37,435 nucleotides of DNA from Prosthecochloris sp. (lineage in GTDB: Bacteria > Bacteroidota > Chlorobiia > Chlorobiales > Chlorobiaceae), in assembly GCA_015482705.2 (NCBI GenBank), contig JADMLA020000025.1:1-37435 (forward strand), given 5' to 3'. Under the pieces are notes generated by a model. The model was not told the DNA's origin. It saw only the letters and a program-made list of their open reading frames with translations, and searched no databases. Shown here piece after piece: positions 17,662 through 25,338 of the stretch; positions within the stretch are counted from its first letter, which is position 1, and every line of letters begins with the position of its first letter. Position numbers and translations under genes: made by a program.

Positions 17662-18438
17662 CTACTGTTGACCGAAGATCATGCGTAAAGGTGCCGATAC
17701 CACTTTTCCGATCATATCGGGTGGAGACATCCTGTTGATGCACGCACCATGAGACCTGTTGGCAAGGATTCTCCCCGCAAGATCTTCGGTGGCGGGCCTG
17801 ATATCTTCACCGAGCATATTCAGAAAGATACGCCCTTCGGTCGTCGTACCGGCTGTTCCGGCCTGAAGTGACGTTCTGACTATGCCGGGAATGAGGGTAC
17901 TGACGTTAACCGGTACTGTCTTGGCCTCCGCGATCAATGATTTGGAAAAATAGTGCACACCGGCCTTTGCTGTTCCAAAAACGCCCATCCCTGCGATCAC
18001 GCTCCCATCCGCACCTTGCCCTTCCATATTGTAAATATGGCCCGAACCCTGGGCAATCATGCCGCGCATGGCAACGTGTGAACCGTATATCGTTCCCATA
18101 AGGTTTACGTCAACGGTGTTTTTGATCTCGTCACCGCTTAATTTCCAGAATGGCTGCATCGGATGTGCTGCGCCTGCATTGTTGATCCATATATCGACCC
18201 TCCCGAGATCTTCCGTGGATTTATTCCACAGTGTTTCCACCTCGGATAAAACCGTCATGTCGGCGACATGAGAATAACAGTCCCCTGCCAGATCGCTTTT
18301 TTTCAATTCAGCCATGGCTAATTCGAGGTTTGAAGCGGTGTGACTGCTGATAACCACTCTGCACCCTTTGGCAAGAAATGCCCGTGCAAGGCCCAGTCCT
18401 ATCCCCCTGCTACTTCCGGTAACAACAATGTTCTGCAT
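17662..18438 (-). CDS. short-chain dehydrogenase resembling chlorophyll b reductase (NOL/NYC1)
   Basis: A 258-residue Rossmann-fold SDR with T-G-S-S-R-G-I-G for NAD(P) and N-N-A-G in the core. The active-site region reads N-M-E-G-Q-G-A-D-G-S, then V-F-G-T-A-K, which matches the plant NOL/NYC1 pattern N-M-D-G-A-G-S-G-G-S then V-Y-G-S-T-K; the C-terminal I-N-R-M-S-P-P also parallels the plant I-N-Y-L-T-P-P. Those enzymes reduce the C-7 formyl group of chlorophyll b to hydroxymethyl. The catalytic Tyr of the Y-x-x-x-K motif is Phe here. Its neighbours make bacteriochlorophyll e, which carries a C-7 formyl group, so a C-7 formyl/hydroxymethyl role is attractive. It is first in a three-gene leftward group. 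Confidence 0.82.
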   Translation of the reverse strand: MQNIVVTGSSRGIGLGLARAFLAKGCRVVISSHTASNLELAMAELKKSDLAGDCYSHVADMTVLSEVETLWNKSTEDLGRVDIWINNAGAAHPMQPFWKLSGDEIKNTVDVNLMGTIYGSHVAMRGMIAQGSGHIYNMEGQGADGSVIAGMGVFGTAKAGVHYFSKSLIAEAKTVPVNVSTLIPGIVRTSLQAGTAGTTTEGRIFLNMLGEDIRPATEDLAGRILANRSHGACINRMSPPDMIGKVVSAPLRMIFGQQ

Positions 18439-18601
18439 GGCTGTCGATATTAAAGATTAAGCAAAGACTAAAATTCAGTATTATTCATCAGGAAAGGTAG
18501 ATATTTTTCAGTATCGTCTCAAACATACACTCCTGGAACTGTTGACGAAGGATAATCGTTACTCTGAGTTGTTACATTTTTGAAAAGTCACATATGATCT
18601 C

Positions 18602-19240
18602 ATGGAAGTTGTAGGAAAAAGTCAAGCACTTGTCACTCTGGAATCCTGTCTGCAAGATTCAAGTATCTATTTCAGCGATCACGAAAAAATCATCAAATGT
18701 AATCCCTACTGTAAAAACGTTTCATACCTCACTGAGCTGGATATTTTTCAATGGACGTTTGAAGTGGAGGATCCTCGAAACAATCCAATTGTTGCGATAT
18801 TCTTTGTAAAGCAGACCGAAGAACTTGTGCCGGCAGGAAGTGACACCCTTATAAAATTCACAGAACAAAACACCAATGGAGTTGCTCCCGACCTGAATCA
18901 GCCGGGTAGAAAAATCAGATGGCGCAGTGCCGAAACCATTCCTGAGCTAACCATCGAAAACAACCATACCTTTATAGGGCAGTCAGACTCCGATATCTTC
19001 CTGCACCACCAGGAAGACAATCGCACGGCTGTACATTTCGAGACACAGATCTCTCTTGACTTCACACTGTCATTTCCGTTGAATCTCATGCCGGAAAATT
19101 TCCTGAAGTACATGAGTGAAAAAATCATGTCGAGCATCATGCAACAGGCAACGGAAAGCATGCTCTGTAAAGTACAGGCGGACATCTGCTGTACTGAGCC
19201 TGACATAAAGGCAGAAGGCGGGACACACTGTAATTCATGA
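18602..19240 (+). CDS. uncharacterised protein, possibly DUF1997/START-like
   Basis: A 212-residue soluble protein of unknown function. The alternation of short beta-like strands with a long C-terminal helix (from about residue 160, L-M-P-E-N-F-L-K-Y, to the end) resembles START/SRPBCC lipid-binding domains and recalls the DUF1997 family of cyanobacteria and plants; the match is impressionistic. There is no signal or membrane segment. Cysteines are scattered, with a C-C near the C terminus. It is transcribed divergently from the NOL-like gene (163 bases apart) and converges on the carotenoid cyclase gene with only 7 bases between stops. Binding of a pigment or its precursor is a reasonable guess. 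Confidence 0.6.
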   Translation: MEVVGKSQALVTLESCLQDSSIYFSDHEKIIKCNPYCKNVSYLTELDIFQWTFEVEDPRNNPIVAIFFVKQTEELVPAGSDTLIKFTEQNTNGVAPDLNQPGRKIRWRSAETIPELTIENNHTFIGQSDSDIFLHHQEDNRTAVHFETQISLDFTLSFPLNLMPENFLKYMSEKIMSSIMQQATESMLCKVQADICCTEPDIKAEGGTHCNS

Positions 19241-19247
19241 CGATATG

Positions 19248-20780
19248 CTACTGTGTCGGGGAAAGCGCCCAGCCAACCATATTTTTTATCATACCGAGCG
19301 AACCGTTCAGACCAAGCTTGGCAGAAGTCGCTTTGAGCACTTCTGGGTATCTCCATGCAACATTCACCCCAACGGTCAGCAGTTCAGCCAACTGCATCGA
19401 ATCTTTGAACATGGCTTCGCGGTAACGCGACGGAAGATTATCGAGCACGATCATAACCTCGTTCATCAATTCATTGACGAAGTTGGGTTTGTCGGTTTGG
19501 CCGTTAAAGCACATGTACTTCATGAGATTCGCCATTGTTGCGACATTGGGTTCATATGCACTGACCGCTTCGAGAGATTCCCTGTCAAGCGTATTTCGGT
19601 CGAGCGCTTCGTGCAGATTCTCCGTTAATCTAAAGAGATTCCTTACAAGGGACCCCAGACCGCAAAAAGTCAGGGGTGAACCGAGGGTTGCTGCATCCCC
19701 AAGCATGAGGATATGATCATCGGCGATAATCCTCGTTCGGGAAAATCCGTCATGGAAATATGCCGGGATAATACCGAAAACCGGACGATCGATCACGAAA
19801 TCAGGTCCCGGCTTCTTGTAATCAGGCAGCTTTTCAAAATAGGTCTCGAAAAGCCCGAGAAGACTCTTGTCGTTATCCGAGTCGACCGAATCATAGAAAA
19901 ACAGATAGGTTATGTACTTGCCCTCGCCAGCAGGAAATCCTTCCCAGATAAGCTGGCGACCACTTCCGGAACTCATATCGGCCGGTTCGGTGCTTACAAG
20001 AATTTCACCAACCTCATGATCGACACCTTCGAGCCCTGTCGCAATGGTACCGACTGTAGGACAAACATGCGTCTGAGGACGCCCCTGATTCAGCTGCATC
20101 GCCACAGGTGACATGATCCCCATCACATCGACAAAAACCCTCGCCTTGTAATAACTCACCTCTTGATCCTGGTTCTCAACCTCTACGACAACATAGTCGG
20201 GAAAACGGTATATCTTCCTGAAAACCGTCCTGTTACAGACCTTGTTCAACGGGTTGCCGAGAATTTTTTTCAAGGCCTTGCCCAACAGGAGATTCGCATC
20301 AACAGCGCAGTCAAGCACGTTGTCGATATAAAGCCTTTTTTTATCACCGTTTTCCACAAAAAATTCCGCCCATCCTGTCTTGTACTTGCAGGTGATACAC
20401 TCCTCCACCTCCCCTTCAGTAAAAAGACCGACTTCGTTGAAAACATTCAGCTCTTCTCTCGATATATTCCAGTCACGGGTCGACTTCCCGGCTACATGCT
20501 TGTCAAGTAGAAGAATTTTCCAACCGAATTTTTCCGTCATCACGGCAGCATGCAGGATACCCAGTGTTCCACCGGCATAGAGCAGATCATACTCACCGGC
20601 GATGACTGCACTTTTCGGCAACGCATCACCGTCGAGCACAACAGTCGGTATGGAACGTTCTTCGATGTATTTCCAGTACCTGTCAAGTTCCCTGACCTGT
20701 CGCAGATGTTTCTCTCCGCCATTCAAAGAACTGAAATAGTCATGGACGAGGGGATAAGATGTTTTGATGCTTTCCAACAT
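19248..20780 (-). CDS. cruB: lycopene/gamma-carotene cyclase, CruA/CruB family
   Basis: A 510-residue FAD-dependent cyclase. The nucleotide-binding region reads Y-D-L-L-Y-A-G-G-T-L-G, followed by the CruA-family D-W-N-I-S-R-E-E-L motif, with a later flavin-contacting I-L-M-L-G-D-A-A segment. CruA closes one end of lycopene to gamma-carotene; CruB of brown-coloured green sulfur bacteria converts gamma-carotene to beta-carotene for isorenieratene. I prefer CruB because of the adjacent bciD-like gene, but sequence reading alone does not separate the two. No ribosome site is obvious. It is divergent from the Nif11-like gene, with a 214-base shared promoter region. Confidence 0.82.
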   Translation of the reverse strand: MLESIKTSYPLVHDYFSSLNGGEKHLRQVRELDRYWKYIEERSIPTVVLDGDALPKSAVIAGEYDLLYAGGTLGILHAAVMTEKFGWKILLLDKHVAGKSTRDWNISREELNVFNEVGLFTEGEVEECITCKYKTGWAEFFVENGDKKRLYIDNVLDCAVDANLLLGKALKKILGNPLNKVCNRTVFRKIYRFPDYVVVEVENQDQEVSYYKARVFVDVMGIMSPVAMQLNQGRPQTHVCPTVGTIATGLEGVDHEVGEILVSTEPADMSSGSGRQLIWEGFPAGEGKYITYLFFYDSVDSDNDKSLLGLFETYFEKLPDYKKPGPDFVIDRPVFGIIPAYFHDGFSRTRIIADDHILMLGDAATLGSPLTFCGLGSLVRNLFRLTENLHEALDRNTLDRESLEAVSAYEPNVATMANLMKYMCFNGQTDKPNFVNELMNEVMIVLDNLPSRYREAMFKDSMQLAELLTVGVNVAWRYPEVLKATSAKLGLNGSLGMIKNMVGWALSPTQ

Positions 20781-20994
20781 AGTGTGGCGTCAATAATAAG
20801 GTTAAGCGGAACAAGGCTTAATATTACTATATTATTTAACCTTCTTCAAGCGATTCAACACCATTCCACCCACCCCCCTCCTCGTCTTTTCGAATAACCG
20901 TAGTCGAGAGGGATTTTTGCTCAAGGAAAGATTATTCGTTAAATTAAAATTCATCTTGTTTATTTTTTAAACTTCTCTTTGGAGTATTCACGAT

Positions 20995-21216
20995 ATGTCA
21001 CAAAATTCTGCCGTAGCATTCCTGCAACAAATGAAGTCGGACAATGAACTGTCCGATAAAGTCAACAATGCAGAAAACAAGGAAGTGCGCTGGGAAATCA
21101 TCAAAAATGCAGGATTCGACTTTACACGCGAGGAACTCGATCATGCTACCATTACGGAACTGAACCATTTCGAGCGCTGGAGCTGGGAAGCCAGATTGCT
21201 GGCGGATTGGTTGTAG
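20995..21216 (+). CDS. Nif11-like peptide precursor, probably frameshifted
   Basis: The 73-residue frame starts with a good GGAG ribosome site and matches the Nif11 domain: a helix with A-V-A-F-L-Q-Q-M, then V-R-W-E-I-I-K-N-A-G-F-D-F-T-R-E-E-L. Nif11 domains are leader segments of ribosomally made, modified peptides and usually end in Gly-Gly. Here the frame runs into W-S-W-E-A-R and stops. In the frame one base back, the next bases read E-L-G-S-Q-I-A-G-G, then a hydrophobic stretch L-V-V-G-L-V-V-A-L-P and a basic tail ending at 21278. Loss of one G near 21180 (TGGG to TGG) would explain this. Full length would be about 93 residues. Confidence 0.75.
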   Translation: MSQNSAVAFLQQMKSDNELSDKVNNAENKEVRWEIIKNAGFDFTREELDHATITELNHFERWSWEARLLADWL

Positions 21217-21267
21217 GATTGGTTGTAGCCCTTCCCCTGAAAAGCAAGAGAAAATCGAACAACACCA

Positions 21268-21298
21268 AAACAGGCTGAACGAGACGAACAGCCTGTTT
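21268..21298 (+). terminator. hairpin after the Nif11-like gene
   Basis: AAACAGGCTG (21268-21277) pairs perfectly with CAGCCTGTTT (21289-21298), with an 11-base loop, followed by CTGTTT. It overlaps the stop of the alternative (restored) reading frame at 21276-21278, consistent with that frame being the ancestral gene end. The T tract is short, so strength is uncertain. Confidence 0.65.
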
Positions 21299-21383
21299 CT
21301 GTTTCCGGCGGATCGTAATACAATATCCGTTCTGTTAAACAAGCATGGAACAAGCTGAACGTTAAACGGATACCCGCTTACAA

Positions 21384-21413
21384 TAACAAAAGGCTGTCCT
21401 TTCGGGACAGCCT
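21384..21413 (-). terminator. rho-independent terminator of bciD
   Basis: A 9-base stem (AGGCTGTCC at 21391-21399 with GGACAGCCT at 21405-21413) and 5-base loop is followed on the leftward strand by TTTTGTTATTG. It lies about 30 bases past the bciD stop. Confidence 0.82.
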
Positions 21414-21444
21414 CTCGTTCAGTTACCACCTGGCTGGCTCCTGC

Positions 21445-22665
21445 TCAACAAACAGGATAGGCCTCGGGAAGTTCATTACCCTGTTCCTGAAGCCGTCGTG
21501 CAAGCTCATCTCCGGCAAGGATGATATACTGCGAGCGTCCCATTCTCGTATAACCGGGACGATGATCTTGGGCAAGCGGCATATCGAAGCGATCTTCGTA
21601 CTTCAAATACAAATCCGCAATTTTTTCAGAAGCCTCAACCAGCCAGTCTGCATTCGGCGGAGGCATTCTGAACATATCGGCTCCGGGAACAGGCTGATAG
21701 ACAAGCATATTCGGATAGACCCCCTTCGACATACGTTCCTCAACCCCTTCGAGCATCAGATTCATCGGCTCGAGACCCATCAGGATAAAACTCGTTGTGC
21801 CTCTTCCCGGTCCAAAGATTTCCACAGAAGCATCCTGAGCTTCAAGCCAGTATTCGAGAGGATATGTAGCGCACTTACCTGGGCAAATAGCCTTGAAATA
21901 ATCTGGATGTGTCACCTCTAGATCAAATTCGGTAGAATTTATTCCACAAGCCTTCCAGCGCTCCATCTCCTTGAAATCGTCCGGCGGATAAAGGTTTGCC
22001 GTAATATGCAGCTCATCGAACACTTCCTGACTGAGTTGTTCACGTAAAGGAGTCATAACGAGCTCCACGAGATCGGCAACTTGGCTCCTTCTTGAAGGGT
22101 CAACCAGGCCTCCTATAACAACAAGAGTGCCTCTCCACCCAGCATCGGTAGCTATTTTCACCGCTTCGGCCTGCTCTTTCGCAAGTTCTTTTATTTTGCC
22201 AAGAGGCATCTTGGCCAGCTCTTTACCGACGCCGACATGCTGATCGGCGAAGAAAAAGCAGAACTTGCATGATTTTCCGGTATTGTTGTTATCACAACTG
22301 TAACTGTAATGGATATTGATGATATCCTGGTTCATGCCGATAACTGCGGCATTGACAGGACGGCCGTTGCTCAACTTGCCATCACGCCATGAAAACCACT
22401 CCTGCATTCTACCGCTTGCAAGATGTTTACCGCAGTCGAAAAACTCGAGTTCGTCACCATTGACCTGTACTTCGAGACGTGTATAGGGTTCCTGGCGCAC
22501 AAGCGTTGCAAGATCACTGCCGTTGATCACCATAGCGCGGAACGGATTGAAACCTGTTGCCGGCGGCTTGTTTACGGTCACTTTCGCTCCTTCGGAAAGC
22601 AAACGCGCCTTTAAATGTATGTCCTCCTTGCTGATTACCCTTTTTGTCGCTGTGGCTGTAGTCAT
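21445..22665 (-). CDS. bciD: radical SAM enzyme, probable BciD (C-7 methyl oxidation)
   Basis: A 406-residue radical SAM protein. Cys residues at about 124, 133 and 136 (C-D-N-N-N-T-G-K-S-C-K-F-C) would bind the 4Fe-4S cluster in an unusual CX8CX2C spacing rather than CX3CX2C. BciD oxidises the C-7 methyl of bacteriochlorophyllide c to formyl, giving bacteriochlorophyll e. I assign it from the cluster (lycopene cyclase, 3-vinyl hydratase, B12 methyltransferase, NOL-like dehydrogenase) plus a radical SAM fold of suitable length, not from a diagnostic motif. The start at 22665 has an AAGGTGA ribosome site. Alternatively it could act on another tetrapyrrole position or, less likely, on the neighbouring Nif11 peptide. 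Confidence 0.68.
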   Translation of the reverse strand: MTTATATKRVISKEDIHLKARLLSEGAKVTVNKPPATGFNPFRAMVINGSDLATLVRQEPYTRLEVQVNGDELEFFDCGKHLASGRMQEWFSWRDGKLSNGRPVNAAVIGMNQDIINIHYSYSCDNNNTGKSCKFCFFFADQHVGVGKELAKMPLGKIKELAKEQAEAVKIATDAGWRGTLVVIGGLVDPSRRSQVADLVELVMTPLREQLSQEVFDELHITANLYPPDDFKEMERWKACGINSTEFDLEVTHPDYFKAICPGKCATYPLEYWLEAQDASVEIFGPGRGTTSFILMGLEPMNLMLEGVEERMSKGVYPNMLVYQPVPGADMFRMPPPNADWLVEASEKIADLYLKYEDRFDMPLAQDHRPGYTRMGRSQYIILAGDELARRLQEQGNELPEAYPVC

Positions 22666-22822
22666 GGCATCACCTTATTGGGTCGTTGTCTGGCAACATG
22701 CATATTTTCGTAACCCCGGCTTGCCGGTCAGCGGAAACTCAAACTGCCTTTTGCCATCAAAAAAATTAAAAAGAAATTAATTACAGAAAAAACTCGATAA
22801 TAATAATAAAAAGCCGGAACAT

Positions 22823-23044
22823 CTACCGGTTTGCAGCCTGCTTTCGCTTGAACATTGCTTCGATGATAAATCCGGAAACGTAAACCAGAAGAAAACCTGC
22901 AGCGATGACTCCGATATATATCTGACGATCAGCCGACGCTGGAAGCTGATCGGTATTCCATATCAAAGCAATCAGGACAAGCCAGCCGAGACCAACGTAG
23001 AATACCGCCCTGTTCCACAAACTTTTAAAACTGCCAACCAGCAT
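22823..23044 (-). CDS. small two-helix membrane protein
   Basis: A 73-residue protein with two hydrophobic helices (about residues 12-28 and 43-63) separated by a polar loop, and a basic tail (F-K-R-K-Q-A-A-N-R). I start at the ATG at 23044; a TTG two codons upstream is less likely. It lies 36 bases after the 3-vinyl hydratase gene on the same strand, so the two are probably co-transcribed. The function is unknown. A membrane partner or scaffold for the pigment enzymes is a positional guess. Confidence 0.7.
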   Translation of the reverse strand: MLVGSFKSLWNRAVFYVGLGWLVLIALIWNTDQLPASADRQIYIGVIAAGFLLVYVSGFIIEAMFKRKQAANR

Positions 23045-23080
23045 AATCAATGGTGTTTTATACGTTAACGTGCTTAAATT

Positions 23081-23554
23081 CTATACAACCCCTTCCGTTT
23101 TGAGACGTCTTTCATTGAGCTTTTCAAGAACGATCCTGACGAGATACTGCAAAGCGTTGACGACGTACGTGAAGTAAGCGAGAAAAGCTTCCCAGACAAG
23201 AACATCCTCGGATGCCCCCAGATAGGCCATGACAAAGTAAAGCAGATGAAATGCTCCTGCGGTTACACTCCCGATATCTTCCCAGAGAAACTCTTTGGAA
23301 AAAATCCACTTGTTGAAGATCTCTTTTTCAAAATAAGCCCCTGTTATGAACAAGAGAGCGAAGAGAAACGTCTTGAACAAGATGGCAATGCTCACCCAGT
23401 AGAAACTGAAGATCTCGTTGTTCTGGTAATAAAGGAATGTCACACCGACACCCGCCAGAAAAACAAAAAACTGAATGGGTGCAAGAATAAGCTGAACGTC
23501 TGTCCAGACAGAAGAATTTCGCTTGGCTAACTGCTCAGGAGTATAACGCGGCAT
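23081..23554 (-). CDS. bchV: 3-vinyl bacteriochlorophyllide hydratase (BchF/BchV)
   Basis: A 157-residue membrane protein starting M-P-R-Y-T-P-E-Q-L, followed by R-N-S-S-V-W-T-D-V-Q and I-L-A-P-I-Q-F-F-V-F, the BchF family pattern. It adds water to the C-3 vinyl group to give the 3-hydroxyethyl group needed for chlorosome pigment self-assembly. Green sulfur bacteria carry two paralogues, BchF and BchV; in Chlorobaculum tepidum bchV neighbours bchQ, and a BchQ-like gene is divergent here, so I favour bchV. The ATG at 23554 is chosen because homologues begin there; a longer frame to 23605 adds unrelated residues. Confidence 0.85.
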   Translation of the reverse strand: MPRYTPEQLAKRNSSVWTDVQLILAPIQFFVFLAGVGVTFLYYQNNEIFSFYWVSIAILFKTFLFALLFITGAYFEKEIFNKWIFSKEFLWEDIGSVTAGAFHLLYFVMAYLGASEDVLVWEAFLAYFTYVVNALQYLVRIVLEKLNERRLKTEGVV

Positions 23555-23884
23555 GGTTTCCGGGAATGCAATTATGAAGAAATACACTACCGTAGCGGAG
23601 CACATGATGGCCTTTACGACTTGGACTGAATGCTCCGGCTATCCGGTTTTTAAAGGCACAATATAGGAATAACCCTTCACACAAAAAAGAAATCCTTGGA
23701 ACTCCTCGCTGAAAGTTTACCGGTATCGATAATTTGTTTATAAAACGCCATCCCGTACTTTTCATTTATCTCAGCTATTTTACTATACTGTGAATCAATA
23801 ACGAATGGAAGCGAGACGCATGCTTCTGTTAACATTAGCATTCTGCCATACCGATAAGAGAGGTGTAACGCCCGATTCATAACA

Positions 23885-23898
23885 AGTTGTGAACAACT
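23885..23898. promoter_or_regulatory. palindrome in the bchV-bchQ divergent region
   Basis: AGTTGT-GA-ACAACT is a 6-base inverted repeat with a 2-base spacer, 27 bases upstream of the bchQ-like start, in the 371-base divergent region shared with the hydratase gene. It could be an operator or an mRNA leader hairpin. The remainder of that region shows no other clear signal. Confidence 0.3.
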
Positions 23899-23925
23899 CT
23901 ATCGGATATTAGCCATGATTCAGCC

Positions 23926-25335
23926 ATGAGTAAAGCAGTAGTAGACAAGCAAAAATCGCTGAAGATCCTTTTCGTCGCTCCCAAGGGCAAAAAAGATTCG
24001 AAGACAAACCAGAAACCGCTCTTCCACATGGCAATTGGTGTTCTGGTCAGCCTCACTCCTCCCCACCATGACATAGAAATTGCCGACGAGCACTTCGACG
24101 ACACAGTAAACTACGATGGCGATTACGATTTCGTAGGCATCACCTCGCGCACCATCGATGCAACGAGAGCGTATGAAATCGCCGATGAATTCCGAAAAAA
24201 AGGCACAAGAGTCATTCTTGGTGGCTTGCATGTCTCATTCAACCCTGAAGAAGCGGCTCGTCATGCCGACTGTATTGTCTGTGGTGAAGCGGAAAACCTC
24301 TGGCAAACAGTTCTCGATGATGTTGTGGCAGGGAATCTCAAGCCATCTTACGATGCAAAGGATTTTCCTCCGGTAAAACAAATTGTACCTCTCGATTACA
24401 AAAGGATAGCCGAAGCGTCGAAAAGAGAAAAAGTCGACAGCACGAAATCGATACCGATATACATTACCAGAGGATGCCCCTATAAATGCTCTTTCTGCGT
24501 CACCCCCAACTTCACGGGAACCCTCTACCGGCGGCAGGCCGATGACGACCTGAAAGCGCAGATCGTAGCGGCAAAGGAAGCCTTTTTCAAAAGTACTGGC
24601 AAGAAAAATGCCAAGCCGTGGTTTATGCTTTGCGATGAAAACCTGGGCATCAGCAAGTCCAAGCTCTGGAATGCACTCGACCTGCTCAAAGAGTGCGATA
24701 TCATGTTCAGCGTCTTTTTAAGCATGAATTTCCTCGAAGACGACGAAACGATCAAAAAACTTGTCGATGCTGGATGCAACATGGCACTTGTCGGTTTTGA
24801 ATCGATCAAGCAAAGTACACTCGAAGCATACAACAAAGGCCACGTCAATTCTGCCGACAAGATTGTCGAAGTCATTGAACGCTGCAGAAAAGCCGGTCTC
24901 AACATTCAGGCGAATTTCCTTGTCAATCCGGATTTGGATAGCTTCGAAGATATGGATGAACTGGTCAAATTTATCGGCAGAAACAACGTTTTTATGCCGA
25001 TCATTCAGATCATCACTCCCTATCCAGGAACAAAAATGTATCATGAATACAAGGAAAGCGGGCTGATTACCGACGAAGACTGGGAGAAATACAACGCCCT
25101 CAACCTTGTCGTGAAATCCAAGCATTATGATCCGGTCTCTTTCCAGCACAAGTTCATGCAGATTTATTACCAGAGTTATTCCTGGAAAAACATCGTCAAC
25201 AGAGTTCGGGCCAATCCCTACCCTCTGATCAATCTGCTCTCGAGCCTCGCGTTCAGAAAGCACCTTCGTGACCAGCTCGCGACTTTCGAGAAAAACCATG
25301 CATTGAAACCAACAAGCAAAAAAAACATTTTTTAA
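23926..25335 (+). CDS. bchQ: B12-binding radical SAM methyltransferase, BchQ/BchR type
   Basis: A 469-residue class B radical SAM enzyme. An N-terminal cobalamin-binding domain (about residues 12-140; V-I-L-G-G-L-H-V-S-F-N) is followed by the cluster motif R-G-C-P-Y-K-C-S-F-C at residues 182-191. In green sulfur bacteria BchQ methylates the C-8 ethyl side chain and BchR the C-12 methyl of bacteriochlorophyllide, red-shifting chlorosome absorption. The adjacent BchV/BchF hydratase favours BchQ, since bchV and bchQ are neighbours in Chlorobaculum tepidum; BchR cannot be excluded by eye. No clear ribosome site precedes the ATG. A 38-codon membrane peptide gene follows after 3 bases. Confidence 0.78.
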   Translation: MSKAVVDKQKSLKILFVAPKGKKDSKTNQKPLFHMAIGVLVSLTPPHHDIEIADEHFDDTVNYDGDYDFVGITSRTIDATRAYEIADEFRKKGTRVILGGLHVSFNPEEAARHADCIVCGEAENLWQTVLDDVVAGNLKPSYDAKDFPPVKQIVPLDYKRIAEASKREKVDSTKSIPIYITRGCPYKCSFCVTPNFTGTLYRRQADDDLKAQIVAAKEAFFKSTGKKNAKPWFMLCDENLGISKSKLWNALDLLKECDIMFSVFLSMNFLEDDETIKKLVDAGCNMALVGFESIKQSTLEAYNKGHVNSADKIVEVIERCRKAGLNIQANFLVNPDLDSFEDMDELVKFIGRNNVFMPIIQIITPYPGTKMYHEYKESGLITDEDWEKYNALNLVVKSKHYDPVSFQHKFMQIYYQSYSWKNIVNRVRANPYPLINLLSSLAFRKHLRDQLATFEKNHALKPTSKKNIF

Positions 25336-25338
25336 CCG

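Noticed and set aside
21445..22665. radical SAM gene as maturase of the neighbouring Nif11 peptide
   Set aside because: The genes converge rather than form an operon, the enzyme lacks an evident peptide-recognition or SPASM region, and pigment genes surround it. I keep it only as a minor alternative.
22790..22835. terminator hairpin after the two-helix protein gene
   Set aside because: Only a 4-base CCGG stem overlapping the stop codon precedes the T-rich stretch; too weak to call.
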